64,000 nt of DNA, from NCBI GenBank assembly GCA_934140285.1, contig CAKPBI010000001.1:1-64000 (forward strand), written 5' to 3'. The DNA is from an uncultured Bacilli bacterium (GTDB lineage: Bacteria; Bacillota_I; Bacilli_A; ML615J-28; CAG-313). Every line of letters starts with the position of its first letter. Position 1 is the first letter of the stretch. Position numbers and translations under genes: made by a program. Positions 42,112 through 51,453 of this stretch are shown here, one piece after another. Under the pieces are notes generated by a model, which saw only the letters and a list, made by a program, of their open reading frames with translations, had not been told where the DNA came from and did no database searches.

Positions 42112-42865
42112 TAATGTTACTGTATTAAATAATCCAATCAAAGAAATAACATATAATATTGAAAATGACGAAGAATTAATAAAATATGAAATTGCTAATC
42201 CAATTACCAATATTAACATCACTTTAAAAGAAAATACTAAATGTTCTATGATTATATTTGAAAATGAGGATTTAAAAGCAAGTGTAAATGTTAATGTAGA
42301 ACTAAAAGAGAATTCTAACTTTAAGTTATATAATGTAATTACAACATCAAATAATGTTGAAATTAATATTATGTGTTATATGAATGAAATAAATAGTTCC
42401 TTTGAATCATTAAATGTAGTTCTTGCATCTGATGAATCAAACTATCATAGTTACATAGACGTTAAACATAATGCAAAAAATACAAATAGTAATGTAGAGG
42501 TTTATGCTATCGCAAAAGATAACGCAAAAATTACTCTTGACAATAATGCAACGATAAAAAAGGGATGCTCAAAGACTATTGCACATCAAAAGGCAAAGGG
42601 ATTAACTTTAAATAAAAACTCTGTTATTAAAGCCCTACCTAATTTATTTATTGATGAATATGATGTTATAGCAAATCATGCGGCTTCTATTGGATCATTA
42701 AATCCTGAAGACTTATTTTATTTAATGAGTAGAGGTCTTACTAAAGAAGAAGCTTCAAAAATTATAATAATGGGATTTATTACTCCATTAATAGAATGTG
42801 TGAATGATGGAGAAATTAAAAAAATGATACTTAATAATTTTATGGAGAAAAGTAATCTAAAGTAA
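42104..42865 (+). CDS. sufD: SufD-like scaffold protein, short form
   Basis: Partner of SufB and SufC in Fe-S cluster assembly. The 253-residue product retains the beta-helix core and the C-terminal SufB/SufD signature ALPNLFIDEYDVIANHAASIG and EDLFYLMSRGLTKEEA. It is much shorter than the usual 420-440 residues because the N-terminal helical region and part of the beta-helix are missing. The frame is intact and overlaps sufC by 8 nt, so it looks functional and not truncated. Confidence 0.88.
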   Translation: MSSNVTVLNNPIKEITYNIENDEELIKYEIANPITNINITLKENTKCSMIIFENEDLKASVNVNVELKENSNFKLYNVITTSNNVEINIMCYMNEINSSFESLNVVLASDESNYHSYIDVKHNAKNTNSNVEVYAIAKDNAKITLDNNATIKKGCSKTIAHQKAKGLTLNKNSVIKALPNLFIDEYDVIANHAASIGSLNPEDLFYLMSRGLTKEEASKIIIMGFITPLIECVNDGEIKKMILNNFMEKSNLK

Positions 42866-42876
42866 AGGGGGATAAA

Positions 42877-44076
42877 ATGAACAATATTAAATCTGATTTT
42901 CCGGTATTGGTAAACAATCCTAATTTAGTATACTTAGATACATGTGCTACATCTCTAAAACCATATAGTGTTATTAATAAACTAGTTGAATATTATGAAA
43001 AATATGGCGTTAATGTTAACCGAGGCGTTTATACTTTAAGTTATCATGCTACAGTTGAATATGAACAAACAAGAGAAATAGTAGCTAAATTTTTAAATGC
43101 AAAAACAGAAGAAATAGTATATACAAAAGGTGCAAGTAATTCGCTAAATTTAGTTGCATCTAGTTATGGAATGGACAATATTGAAGAAGGTGATGAAATA
43201 ATTACTTCAGAGTTAGAACATCACAGTAATGTTATTCCCTGGCAAAATGTTGCAAAAAAGAAAAAGGCTGTACTAAAATTCATTGAACTTGATTCAACGG
43301 GAAGAATTACAGTAGAAGCCTTTAAAAAAGTTTTAACAAATAAAACAAAAGTAGTCGCAATAACATACGTTTCAAATGTAATGGGATATATAACTCCGAT
43401 AAAGGAAATTATTAAACTTGCTCATAGTGTTGGAGCTATTGTTGTTGTAGATGCTGCTCAAGCAGTTCCTCATATGCCAATAGATGTAAAAGAACTGGAT
43501 GCCGATTTTCTTGCTTTTTCTGCTCATAAAATGTTAGGACCAACAGGGTTTGGCATTTTATATGGAAAATACGATTTACTTCAAGCAATGAATCCAATCG
43601 AATTTGGTGGCGATATGAATGATAATGTTGACTTATATGAATCACATTATAAAGACGCACCATTTAAATTTGAAACAGGTACACCACCTATTGCTGAGGC
43701 AATCGCTTTTAAAGAAGCAATAAAATATATAGAAAATATTGGATTTGAACAAATCCAAAAAAATGAGCATGAATTAACTAGATATGTAGTAGATGAATTA
43801 TTAAAGATAGATAATGTTATTGTGTATAATCCAACTGTTGAAACAGGTACAATTGCATTTAATATTAAAAACGTTCATCCACATGATGCAGCGACATACT
43901 TTGATCAAGAAAACATAGCTTTGCGTGCTGGTCATCATTGTGCTCAACTAATAACGAAATGGTTAGAATGCGTAGGAACATTACGTGCTTGTTTCTATAT
44001 ATACAATGATATGGAAGACGCAAAAAAATTTGTTAGTGCTGTAAAAGGTGCAGCAGAGTATTTTAAGGAGTGGTAA
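42877..44076 (+). CDS. sufS: Cysteine desulfurase SufS
   Basis: PLP enzyme that takes sulfur from cysteine for cluster assembly. The 399-residue protein has the PLP Lys in FSAHKMLGPTG and the active-site Cys in RAGHHCAQ near residue 357, the group II type that passes sulfur to SufU. TSELEHHSNVIPWQ binds PLP. AAAGGGG lies upstream; the stop codon overlaps the sufU start. Confidence 0.97.
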   Translation: MNNIKSDFPVLVNNPNLVYLDTCATSLKPYSVINKLVEYYEKYGVNVNRGVYTLSYHATVEYEQTREIVAKFLNAKTEEIVYTKGASNSLNLVASSYGMDNIEEGDEIITSELEHHSNVIPWQNVAKKKKAVLKFIELDSTGRITVEAFKKVLTNKTKVVAITYVSNVMGYITPIKEIIKLAHSVGAIVVVDAAQAVPHMPIDVKELDADFLAFSAHKMLGPTGFGILYGKYDLLQAMNPIEFGGDMNDNVDLYESHYKDAPFKFETGTPPIAEAIAFKEAIKYIENIGFEQIQKNEHELTRYVVDELLKIDNVIVYNPTVETGTIAFNIKNVHPHDAATYFDQENIALRAGHHCAQLITKWLECVGTLRACFYIYNDMEDAKKFVSAVKGAAEYFKEW

Positions 44077-44525
44077 TGATGAATAACTTATCAGAACTAT
44101 ACGGACAAATAATCAGTGAACATCGTAAGTATCCACGAAACAAAGGATTAATTGAAGGATATAAAACTTTAAGATTAAAAAACCCTTCTTGTGGAGATGA
44201 TGTAACTGTTCAAGTAAATGTTGAAAATGGAATTATAACTGATGTTCGTTTTGATGGTGCTGGATGTGCTATCTGCTGTTCATCTGCTTCAGTTATGACT
44301 GAAACATTAAAAGGGAAAACAGTTGAGGAAGCAGAAAACATAATAAATGATTTCTATGAACTAATCAAAGGTAATGTTCCAGAAGATGAAGATAGACTTG
44401 GAGAAGCTATAGTTTATGTCAACATTCATAATTTTCCTCCTCGTGTAAAGTGTGCAACCTTATCATGGCGAGCTGCAGGAGCCTTACTACTTGGTGAGGA
44501 AGGAGAAAAAGAAGAGCATGAATGA
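44076..44525 (+). CDS. sufU: Zinc-dependent sulfurtransferase SufU
   Basis: Accepts sulfur from SufS and passes it to SufBCD. The 149-residue protein has the zinc ligands Cys-x-Asp in NPSCGDD, Cys in GAGCAICCSSAS and Cys in RVKCATLSW, as in Firmicutes SufU. Two starts are close: ATG 44076 overlapping the sufS stop, 5 nt after AAGGAG, and ATG 44079, 8 nt after it. The C-terminus is Glu-rich. Confidence 0.96.
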   Translation: MMNNLSELYGQIISEHRKYPRNKGLIEGYKTLRLKNPSCGDDVTVQVNVENGIITDVRFDGAGCAICCSSASVMTETLKGKTVEEAENIINDFYELIKGNVPEDEDRLGEAIVYVNIHNFPPRVKCATLSWRAAGALLLGEEGEKEEHE

Positions 44526-45927
44526 TGAGCATAATGATATAAATAAAATAGTCGGTGATTACAAATATGGGTTTAAAACTGATGTTGAAAACGTATTTGA
44601 TACCGGTCATGGAATAAGTGAAGAAGTCGTTAGAAAAATATCTATGATGAAAAATGAACCAGAATGGATGTTAGATATAAGATTAAAAGCATATCATGAA
44701 TTTGCTAAATTCAATTGGCCTAAGTTTGGACCAGATTTATCAAGTTTAAACTTTGATGAATATATATATTATATTAAATCCAGTAAAAGGGTTGAAAACA
44801 GTTGGGATAAAGTACCAACTGCGATTAAAGATACTTTTAATAAATTGGGAATTCAAGAAGCAGAACAAAAATATTTAGCTGGTGTTTCTACTCAATTTGA
44901 ATCAGAAGTTGTATATCACAATACGATTAGTGAACTTGAAAAACTTGGTGTTTTGTTTTGTGATACAGATACAGCTGTTAAAAAATATCCTGAAATAGTG
45001 AAGGAATATTTTGCAAAAGTTGTACCATATACAGACAATATGTTTGCAGCATTAAATACTGCAGTATGGAGTGGTGGATCATTTATATATGTGCCTAAAG
45101 GAGTAAAACTTGAAAAACCATTACAATCTTATTTCAGAATAAATACAGAATTAATGGGACAATTTGAGCGCACCTTGATAATTGTAGATGATGAAGCAAG
45201 CCTACATTATGTAGAAGGTTGCACTGCCCCTCAATATTCTGCTTATTCATTGCACGCGGCAGTTGTAGAAATATATGTAAAAAAGAACGCATATTGTCGT
45301 TATTCAACAGTTCAAAATTGGTCTAATAATATTATTAATCTTGTAACAAAAAGAACGCTAGTTGAAGCAGGCGGCCATATGGAATGGATTGATGGTAATA
45401 TAGGTTCAAATATAAATATGAAGTACCCATCTTGCATACTAAAAGGCGAAGGAGCTAAAGGAACTACAGTTTCTATTGCTTTTGCTGGAATTGGTCAAAT
45501 TCAAGATACTGGAGCTAAAATGATTCATCTTGCTCCAAATACAACAAGTCAAATTATTTCAAAATCAATATGTCGTGGTGGAGGAAAAGTTAATTATCGT
45601 GGACTTGTAAAGATTGCAAACGCTGCTGAGAATTCCAAATCCCATGTGGAATGCGATACGATAATTTTAGATGAGGAATCTACCAGTGATACAGTTCCAA
45701 CTAATATTGTTGAAAATGATTCATCATATATTGAACATGAAGCAACAGTTTCAAAAGTGAATGAAGAGCAATTATTCTATTTAATGAGTAGAGGTTTAAC
45801 AGAACAAGAAGCTACAGAAATGATAGTAATGGGATTTATTGAACCTTTTGCTAAAGAATTACCAATGGAATATGCAGTTGAATTAAATCAATTAATAAAG
45901 TTAGAAATGAAGAACTCAAATGGATGA
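44518..45927 (+). CDS. sufB: Fe-S cluster assembly scaffold SufB
   Basis: Main cluster scaffold of the SUF system. The 469-residue protein has the expected length with KYGFKTDVENVFDTGHGI at the start, AVWSGGSFIYVPKGV, EGCTAPQYS, and C-terminal QLFYLMSRGLTEQEATEM. The ATG at 44518 lies in the sufU end, with AAGGAG 12 nt upstream; the frame is open further upstream inside sufU but that part is not SufB-like. Confidence 0.96.
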   Translation: MNDEHNDINKIVGDYKYGFKTDVENVFDTGHGISEEVVRKISMMKNEPEWMLDIRLKAYHEFAKFNWPKFGPDLSSLNFDEYIYYIKSSKRVENSWDKVPTAIKDTFNKLGIQEAEQKYLAGVSTQFESEVVYHNTISELEKLGVLFCDTDTAVKKYPEIVKEYFAKVVPYTDNMFAALNTAVWSGGSFIYVPKGVKLEKPLQSYFRINTELMGQFERTLIIVDDEASLHYVEGCTAPQYSAYSLHAAVVEIYVKKNAYCRYSTVQNWSNNIINLVTKRTLVEAGGHMEWIDGNIGSNINMKYPSCILKGEGAKGTTVSIAFAGIGQIQDTGAKMIHLAPNTTSQIISKSICRGGGKVNYRGLVKIANAAENSKSHVECDTIILDEESTSDTVPTNIVENDSSYIEHEATVSKVNEEQLFYLMSRGLTEQEATEMIVMGFIEPFAKELPMEYAVELNQLIKLEMKNSNG

Positions 45928-45928
45928 T

Positions 45929-45960
45929 AAAACATCTAAGCAATTTGCTTAGATGTTTTT
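45929..45960. terminator. Bidirectional terminator between sufB and the SOD-like gene
   Basis: Stem AAAACATCTAAGCA (45929-45942)/TGCTTAGATGTTTT (45946-45959) with a 3-nt loop; A tract on the left and T tract on the right serve both convergent genes. Confidence 0.88.
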
Positions 45961-46577
45961 CTTTTTATACATTCTAAATATTCATTGTTAATATAATCCC
46001 AATTTAAATATTTAAGAAAACAAGAAATATATTCTTTTTTGTTATAAATATAAGTTGGATAATATGAATGTTCAAATAAATCAATCCCCATTAATGGATA
46101 TAGATTTAGAGGAATTGTCGTATTATTCATAGTAGTTGGAACAATGATAATTCTATCATTTTCATCAATACACATAAATACAAAGCCAAAATCTTTGAAA
46201 TTTAAAGCAGTATAATAAAACTCCTCAATAAAATGATTAAAACTTGAAAAAGACCCCTCAATTGCCTTTAAAATCGATTCTGGTGGATTAATACATCTAT
46301 TTGTTATAGAACTAAAAAAGACCTGATGATTATATATATTACCAGATAATTCTATAACTTCATTTTTAATATTATTTGCTAGTTTATATGAGTAGAAAAT
46401 TAATTCATCTAAGCTCCAACTTTTAAATTCATCATATTCAGAAAGTATAACATTTAATTTTTCCACATCTTTTTTGTATAAGTTATAATGAATACAAATG
46501 TTGTTCTTATCTAAAAAGCAACAGAATTCATTAGGAATTTGTAAAACAGGAAATGGATAATGATAATTAATATACAT
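45936..46577 (-). CDS. Divergent Fe/Mn superoxide dismutase family protein
   Basis: 213 residues with weak overall similarity to Fe/Mn superoxide dismutases but all four metal ligands in register: His30 (NNICIHYN), His84 (IYNHQVFF), Asp166 and His170 (PLMGIDLFEHSYY), followed by the family end YLNWDYINN. Spacing between ligands (54, 82, 4) is close to E. coli SodA. Missing are the second-shell Gln (Asn151 in PTTMNN replaces the MnSOD Gln, and no Gln is found in LSGNIYNH where FeSOD has it), the active-site HHxxHHxTYV helix and the GSGW core (DFGFVFMCI instead). It may be a low-activity or repurposed enzyme. GAGGTG precedes the start on the minus strand. Monocistronic. Confidence 0.75.
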   Translation of the reverse strand: MYINYHYPFPVLQIPNEFCCFLDKNNICIHYNLYKKDVEKLNVILSEYDEFKSWSLDELIFYSYKLANNIKNEVIELSGNIYNHQVFFSSITNRCINPPESILKAIEGSFSSFNHFIEEFYYTALNFKDFGFVFMCIDENDRIIIVPTTMNNTTIPLNLYPLMGIDLFEHSYYPTYIYNKKEYISCFLKYLNWDYINNEYLECIKRKTSKQIA

Positions 46578-46672
46578 AAAAGCACCTCTTAGAAAATTAT
46601 ATTAAGAAACTTTAAAATAATGATAATATTATATAAAAAAAAGAATAAGATGTAATAAGAAAGAGTGAGTGT

Positions 46673-47425
46673 ATGAAATACATATATAAAAATTTAGAAA
46701 TTAATTATGAAGTACATGGAACAAAAAAACCTATTATTTTACTTCATGGATGGGGAACAAATATTAACACCTTTAACAATTTAATCAATTATTTAAAGGA
46801 TGATTATACAGTATATGCAATTGATCTTCCTGGATTTGGAAAAAGTAATGAGCCAAAATTTCCATTTAAGTTAGATGATTATGTAAAATTTTTAGAAATA
46901 TATATAAAAGAATTACAAATAGAAAACCCCATAATACTTGGACATTCATTTGGGGGAAGAATTGCGATAAAATATGCTTCAAAAAATCAAAATATATCAA
47001 AACTTATTTTAGTAGATAGTGCAGGAATCAAAAAGAGGCTAACTTTAAAAAAGAAATTTCAAATAATTAAATATAAGTTTTTAAAAATGTATTACCGAAA
47101 GACAAAAAATGTAACTAAATATAATCAACTTATAAAAGTATCAGGAAGTCCTGACTATGCAAGTGCAACTAATGTAATGAAAGGAACAATGATTAAGGTA
47201 ATAAAAGAAGACTTAAAACGATATTTAAAATTAATAAAAGTTGAAACTTTGATTATATGGGGAAAAGACGATCAAGAAACTCCGCTCAAAGATGGAATAT
47301 ATATGAATAAACATATAAAAAATAGTGGGTTAGTTGTATTTGAAAATTGTGGCCATTTTCCTTATTTAGAAAAGAAATACTATTTTCATCGTGTAATTGG
47401 TAAATACCTAGGAGTAAGTAAATGA
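46673..47425 (+). CDS. Alpha/beta hydrolase
   Basis: 250-residue serine hydrolase fold: LLHGWGTN oxyanion region, nucleophile motif GHSFGG near residues 91-96, Asp in IIWGKDDQETP and His in FENCGHFPYLEK. Substrate unknown. It overlaps the membrane Mur ligase gene by 4 nt (ATGA), which ties it to cell-wall precursor metabolism. The basic segment KKRLTLKKKFQIIKYKFLK in the cap may contact a membrane. AAGAGTGAGTG is a weak ribosome-binding site. Confidence 0.85.
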   Translation: MKYIYKNLEINYEVHGTKKPIILLHGWGTNINTFNNLINYLKDDYTVYAIDLPGFGKSNEPKFPFKLDDYVKFLEIYIKELQIENPIILGHSFGGRIAIKYASKNQNISKLILVDSAGIKKRLTLKKKFQIIKYKFLKMYYRKTKNVTKYNQLIKVSGSPDYASATNVMKGTMIKVIKEDLKRYLKLIKVETLIIWGKDDQETPLKDGIYMNKHIKNSGLVVFENCGHFPYLEKKYYFHRVIGKYLGVSK

Positions 47426-48963
47426 TTTATTTTAAACTAATTAATCTATTATCGTTTATTATAGTTAATTTATTTTCAATATACTATTTGTTGAATATAT
47501 TTCAACAAGAACATTATTGTACAAAAAAATATCTAGGCCATTTCCTTAATTTCTACTTTAAAAATATTTACTTATATTTTTTCTATATTTGTATATTTTT
47601 AACTGTTTTTCAATCTTGTTATCATACAATATTAATACTATTAATGGTAATAATTATTTTAGTTTTCCCTAAGAAATATATTGTTAAATTAAAAATAACA
47701 AGAAGAATATTATTTTTATTGATTACCTATTGTATTGTTTCATTGATTCCTTTTTTATTTTTTAATAACCATTTAATAATATATCTAATTCTTTCCGTTT
47801 TTTCTCCATGTATATATATATTATGCAATTTAATAAACACTCCAATTGAAATGATAATCAGAAAAAAATACATAAATTTAGCAAAGCAAAAACTAAATAA
47901 CAATAAAAATCTAATAACAATTGGAATAACAGGGAGTTATGGAAAAACTTCATGTAAGAACATTATCAATCATATAGTGCAAGACTACTATTTAACCCTA
48001 TCCACACCAAAGTCTTATAATACACTAATGGGCATTACTTCAGTAATTAACAACCAACTTCATCCAAATACAGAAATTCTCATATTAGAAATGGGAGCTT
48101 TTAGAAAGGGTGAAATCAAAGAAATGACCAAATTTGTGCCTTTAAATATTGCAGGAATAACTGGAATTGGGCCTCAGCACTTATCGACATTTAAAACAAT
48201 GTCTAATGTCTTATCTGCAAAACTTGAAATTGTAAGTTCGATTTGTTATGAATCATCATTAGTCCTTAATGGTGATAATCAATATTTGAAAAATTTAGAC
48301 TTAATACAAATTCAAGATTTATGTTTTGTTGGCTTAGATGATAGTAATCGTTATCTTGCAAAAAATATAGAAGTAAAAGATGGAATAACTGAATTTGATA
48401 TATATAAAAGAGAAAAAAGATTAGTACATATAACAACAAAACTATTAGGTAAGCATAACATAAGAAATATATTATTTGCTTATGGAATAATCCAAGCTCT
48501 TAATAAAAAGGGATTGAGCATCACAAATTCTATTTTTGAAGAAAAAGTGAAATCAATAGAATATATTCCACATCGTTTAGCATATAGCAAACAAGGCAAC
48601 ATAAATATATATGATGATAGTTATAGTTCAAATTTAGTAGGTTTTATGTCTGCAGTTGAAGTTTTAGAAAAAATTAAAACAAAGAAGGTGATTATTACCC
48701 CTGGAATAGTAGACTGTGGCAAAAGTTCCAAGGATATTAATGAATCTGCAGCAGAGTCACTAATTAAAGTATTTGATGAAATATATCTTATTAGAAATAA
48801 AAATACAAAATACTATATAAATATACTTGAAGCTCATTCAGCTCAATATATTATTTGTAAGAGTTTTAAAGATGCTATTAGCATTGTTAGGGAAAAGTAT
48901 AAAGAGGAAGAAATTAGTTTATTAATTGAAAATGATCTTCCAGATAATTTTTTAGAGAGGTAA
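47422..48963 (+). CDS. Membrane-anchored Mur ligase (MurF-like)
   Basis: 513 residues. Residues 1-150 form four to five hydrophobic segments in place of the usual MurF uridine-substrate domain. The central ATPase domain starts with the P-loop GITGSYGKTS at 168-177 and has MGAFRKGEIKEM and GIGPQHLSTF, typical of MurF. The C-terminal domain has IYDDSYSSNLVGFMSAVEVL (MurF normally DxYNANPxS). It probably ligates an amino acid or dipeptide onto a membrane-linked or cytosolic UDP-MurNAc peptide; whether it is the only MurF cannot be judged here. It lies between the hydrolase and the Ddl-like gene, coupled on both sides. Confidence 0.83.
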   Translation: MIYFKLINLLSFIIVNLFSIYYLLNIFQQEHYCTKKYLGHFLNFYFKNIYLYFFYICIFLTVFQSCYHTILILLMVIIILVFPKKYIVKLKITRRILFLLITYCIVSLIPFLFFNNHLIIYLILSVFSPCIYILCNLINTPIEMIIRKKYINLAKQKLNNNKNLITIGITGSYGKTSCKNIINHIVQDYYLTLSTPKSYNTLMGITSVINNQLHPNTEILILEMGAFRKGEIKEMTKFVPLNIAGITGIGPQHLSTFKTMSNVLSAKLEIVSSICYESSLVLNGDNQYLKNLDLIQIQDLCFVGLDDSNRYLAKNIEVKDGITEFDIYKREKRLVHITTKLLGKHNIRNILFAYGIIQALNKKGLSITNSIFEEKVKSIEYIPHRLAYSKQGNINIYDDSYSSNLVGFMSAVEVLEKIKTKKVIITPGIVDCGKSSKDINESAAESLIKVFDEIYLIRNKNTKYYINILEAHSAQYIICKSFKDAISIVREKYKEEEISLLIENDLPDNFLER

Positions 48964-48965
48964 TT

Positions 48966-50105
48966 ATGAAAAAAAACAAATTGAATATTGGATTAATAAT
49001 TGGTGGAAAAAGTGTAGAACATGATATATCTATTTTATCAGGATTACAAGTATATCATGCCCTAGATAAAGATAAGTATAATGTAACTATATTTTATATA
49101 ACAAAGGAGCAAGAATGGCTAGTTGGTGAACCATTGAGTGATATACACACATATATAAATGAAGAATTTTCTAAGTGTACTCCAGTAATAGTTTTTGGCG
49201 AAAATCATAATATTTTTTATAAAGGATTATTTTCTAAACCAAAAGCAACGCCTATAGATATATTCGTATTAGTTCTTCATGGCGATGGTACCGAAGATGG
49301 AACAATTGCTGGATATTTAGATACTATAGGAGCAACATATACATCTGCTTCTCATACGGAATCAGCAATACTACAAGATAAAATATATACAAAGCAAATA
49401 TTACAGTGTAACGGAATTGAAAGTATACCATATATTGAAATGAATTCTGAAAAAACATTTGAAGAAGTTAAAAAAGAAGTAGAAGAAAAATTAAAATATC
49501 CGGTAATAATAAAACCAGTTCGATTGGGTTCTAGCATTGGAATTAATTGTGCTAATGATAATGCACAATTAAAAAAAGGAATAGAAGAATGTTTAAAATA
49601 TGGTAATCGTATAATCATTGAAAAGAAACTAACATCCTTTAAAGAGTATAATCTAGCTTTAATAAAAGACACCAACCGCATAATCTCTTCATCCATAGAA
49701 GAAGTAATACCTACTAGTGAAATTTTATCTTTTAAAGATAAATATGAAAGCATGGATAAAATGAGTGAAGCATCAAATAGAATAATACCTGCGATTTTGG
49801 ATGCAACGCTAGAGAAAGAGATAAGAAGACTTGGCATAAAGGCGTATAAAACATTTAATCTAAAGGGTGTAGTAAGAATAGATTTCTTATATGATTGTTT
49901 GGAAAAATATATATATATAAATGAAATTAATACAATTCCTGGCTCTCTTGCTTTTTATTTATTTGAAAAAGAAAATATAACTTTTACATCACTTTTAGAT
50001 ATATTAATAAAAAATGCTATAATTTCTAAAAATCAGGAATCCAGATATGTAAAATCGTTTATTACATCAGTGTTAACAAAAAAAGGAACAAAATTAATTA
50101 AGTAG
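48966..50105 (+). CDS. ddl: D-alanine--D-alanine ligase-like ATP-grasp enzyme
   Basis: 379-residue ATP-grasp protein of the Ddl family: N-terminal GGKSVEHDISILSG, VLHGDGTEDGTIAGYLD, the ATP-binding YPVIIKPVRLGSSIGI, and the catalytic YINEINTIPGSLAFYLFE. Two features depart from common Ddl: YTSASHTESAILQDK after the third motif, and GSLAFYLFE where Ddl usually has GFTPISMY. The end dipeptide could therefore be D-Ala-D-Ala or a variant. It follows the Mur ligase by 2 nt, AGAGG upstream, and ends in a strong terminator. Confidence 0.87.
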   Translation: MKKNKLNIGLIIGGKSVEHDISILSGLQVYHALDKDKYNVTIFYITKEQEWLVGEPLSDIHTYINEEFSKCTPVIVFGENHNIFYKGLFSKPKATPIDIFVLVLHGDGTEDGTIAGYLDTIGATYTSASHTESAILQDKIYTKQILQCNGIESIPYIEMNSEKTFEEVKKEVEEKLKYPVIIKPVRLGSSIGINCANDNAQLKKGIEECLKYGNRIIIEKKLTSFKEYNLALIKDTNRIISSSIEEVIPTSEILSFKDKYESMDKMSEASNRIIPAILDATLEKEIRRLGIKAYKTFNLKGVVRIDFLYDCLEKYIYINEINTIPGSLAFYLFEKENITFTSLLDILIKNAIISKNQESRYVKSFITSVLTKKGTKLIK

Positions 50106-50136
50106 AAGTATTGATATTTTTATCAATACTTCTTTT
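50104..50136 (+). terminator. Terminator after the Ddl-like gene
   Basis: Perfect 13-bp stem AGAAGTATTGATA (50104-50116)/TATCAATACTTCT (50121-50133), TTTT loop, short T run; the next -35 starts 5 nt later. Confidence 0.9.
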
Positions 50137-50137
50137 C

Positions 50138-50166
50138 TTTACAAAAAGCGATAAAAATAGTATAAT
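50138..50166 (+). promoter_or_regulatory. Promoter of tilS-ftsH-rqcP
   Basis: TTTACA (50138-50143), 17-nt spacer, TATAAT (50161-50166); the start codon follows 18 nt later, giving a very short leader. Confidence 0.8.
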
Positions 50167-50184
50167 ATATATAGAGGTTAGAAT

Positions 50185-51453
50185 ATGAAATTAGTTATTA
50201 ATAATATTAAAGAAAAATTAAAACATCAAAAAGTAATTGTTGCATGTTCCACAGGTGTTGATTCAATGACTTTATTAAATATTGTAATGAAAGCAAAACC
50301 TTGTGAAGAAATAATAGTTGCTCATGTTAATCATAAAAAGAGAGAACAGTCAGAAGAAGAAGAAAAATACATTAAGCATTTTTGTGAACAAAATAAAATC
50401 AAATGTTATATTCTTCATCTAGATCACATTGAAAATGGAAATTTTCAGTCAATAGCAAGAGAAAAGCGTTACAATTTTTTTATTGAGATAGCTGAGAAAG
50501 AACAATGTGAATATATATTATTAGCACATCACGCTAATGATAACTTAGAAACTATAATAATGAGAATGTTAAAATCTTCATCACTAAAAGGATATGCAGG
50601 GATTGAAGAAGAAACATTATATAAAGGTAAAATATTGTATCGTCCACTTTTAAAATTATCAAAAGAATTAATAGTTAGTTATGCTAATGAAAATAACATT
50701 AAGTACTATGAGGATGAATCAAATGGACATTTAGATTATACAAGAAATAGAATCCGCCATTTAATTACACCAATATTATTAGAGGAAAATCCTAATTTGT
50801 ATGAAGCAATAAACTATTATAGCGATACTCTTCATGAAGCAAGCCAAATTATTGAAAAAATGGAAATAGATTTTATTTCCAATAATGTTGATAAGACAAA
50901 TATAAATAATAAAATTACATATACTATTAATATTAATGATTACATAACTTTATCAGATTATTTAAAAAAACAAATTTTATTTAGACTATTAAAGAAATAT
51001 AACTTATCTCATAATTGTATAGAAGAGATAATGAAGAAAATTAATTCTTCTAAAAACACAGTTGTTTCAAAATTAAATAATGAAGTTTCTTTAATAAAAG
51101 AACATAATAAAATTATTTTTACCGAATTAAATATTGATAAATCTAGTTTCTATTTGCGAATAGAAAAAGAAGGAAGATACAAACTATTAAACGATGTTGA
51201 AATGATTGTTGATAAAAATAATTGTTATTTTTTACCAACAACAACAAAATTATGTTATAATATAAAAAGCTTGCCGATAATTGTTAGAACAAGAGAAGCA
51301 GGTGATAAAATTAACAACAAATTAATAAGTGATTATCTAACTAAATTAAAAATTCCATATATGGAAAAGAAAGACATCTTATTGCTTTGTAATAATGAAA
51401 ATAAAATAATAGCTATTATAGGCTATGAAGGAGGGAAAAAATGTCTGAAATGA
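50185..51453 (+). CDS. tilS: tRNA(Ile)-lysidine synthase TilS
   Basis: Converts C34 of tRNA-Ile(CAU) to lysidine. The 422-residue protein has the PP-loop as CSTGVDS at residues 21-27 (usually SGGxDS), HVNHKKR, the EYILLAHHANDNLETIIMR motif and DESNGHLDYTRNRIRH. GAGGT is close before the ATG. It overlaps ftsH by 13 nt. In Bacillus the hprT gene separates tilS and ftsH; it is missing here. Confidence 0.96.
   Translation: MKLVINNIKEKLKHQKVIVACSTGVDSMTLLNIVMKAKPCEEIIVAHVNHKKREQSEEEEKYIKHFCEQNKIKCYILHLDHIENGNFQSIAREKRYNFFIEIAEKEQCEYILLAHHANDNLETIIMRMLKSSSLKGYAGIEEETLYKGKILYRPLLKLSKELIVSYANENNIKYYEDESNGHLDYTRNRIRHLITPILLEENPNLYEAINYYSDTLHEASQIIEKMEIDFISNNVDKTNINNKITYTININDYITLSDYLKKQILFRLLKKYNLSHNCIEEIMKKINSSKNTVVSKLNNEVSLIKEHNKIIFTELNIDKSSFYLRIEKEGRYKLLNDVEMIVDKNNCYFLPTTTKLCYNIKSLPIIVRTREAGDKINNKLISDYLTKLKIPYMEKKDILLLCNNENKIIAIIGYEGGKKCLK

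Noticed and set aside
42641..42760. Duplication shared by sufD and sufB C-termini
   Set aside because: The LFYLMSRGLT similarity is the known family homology between SufB and SufD, not a recent repeat.
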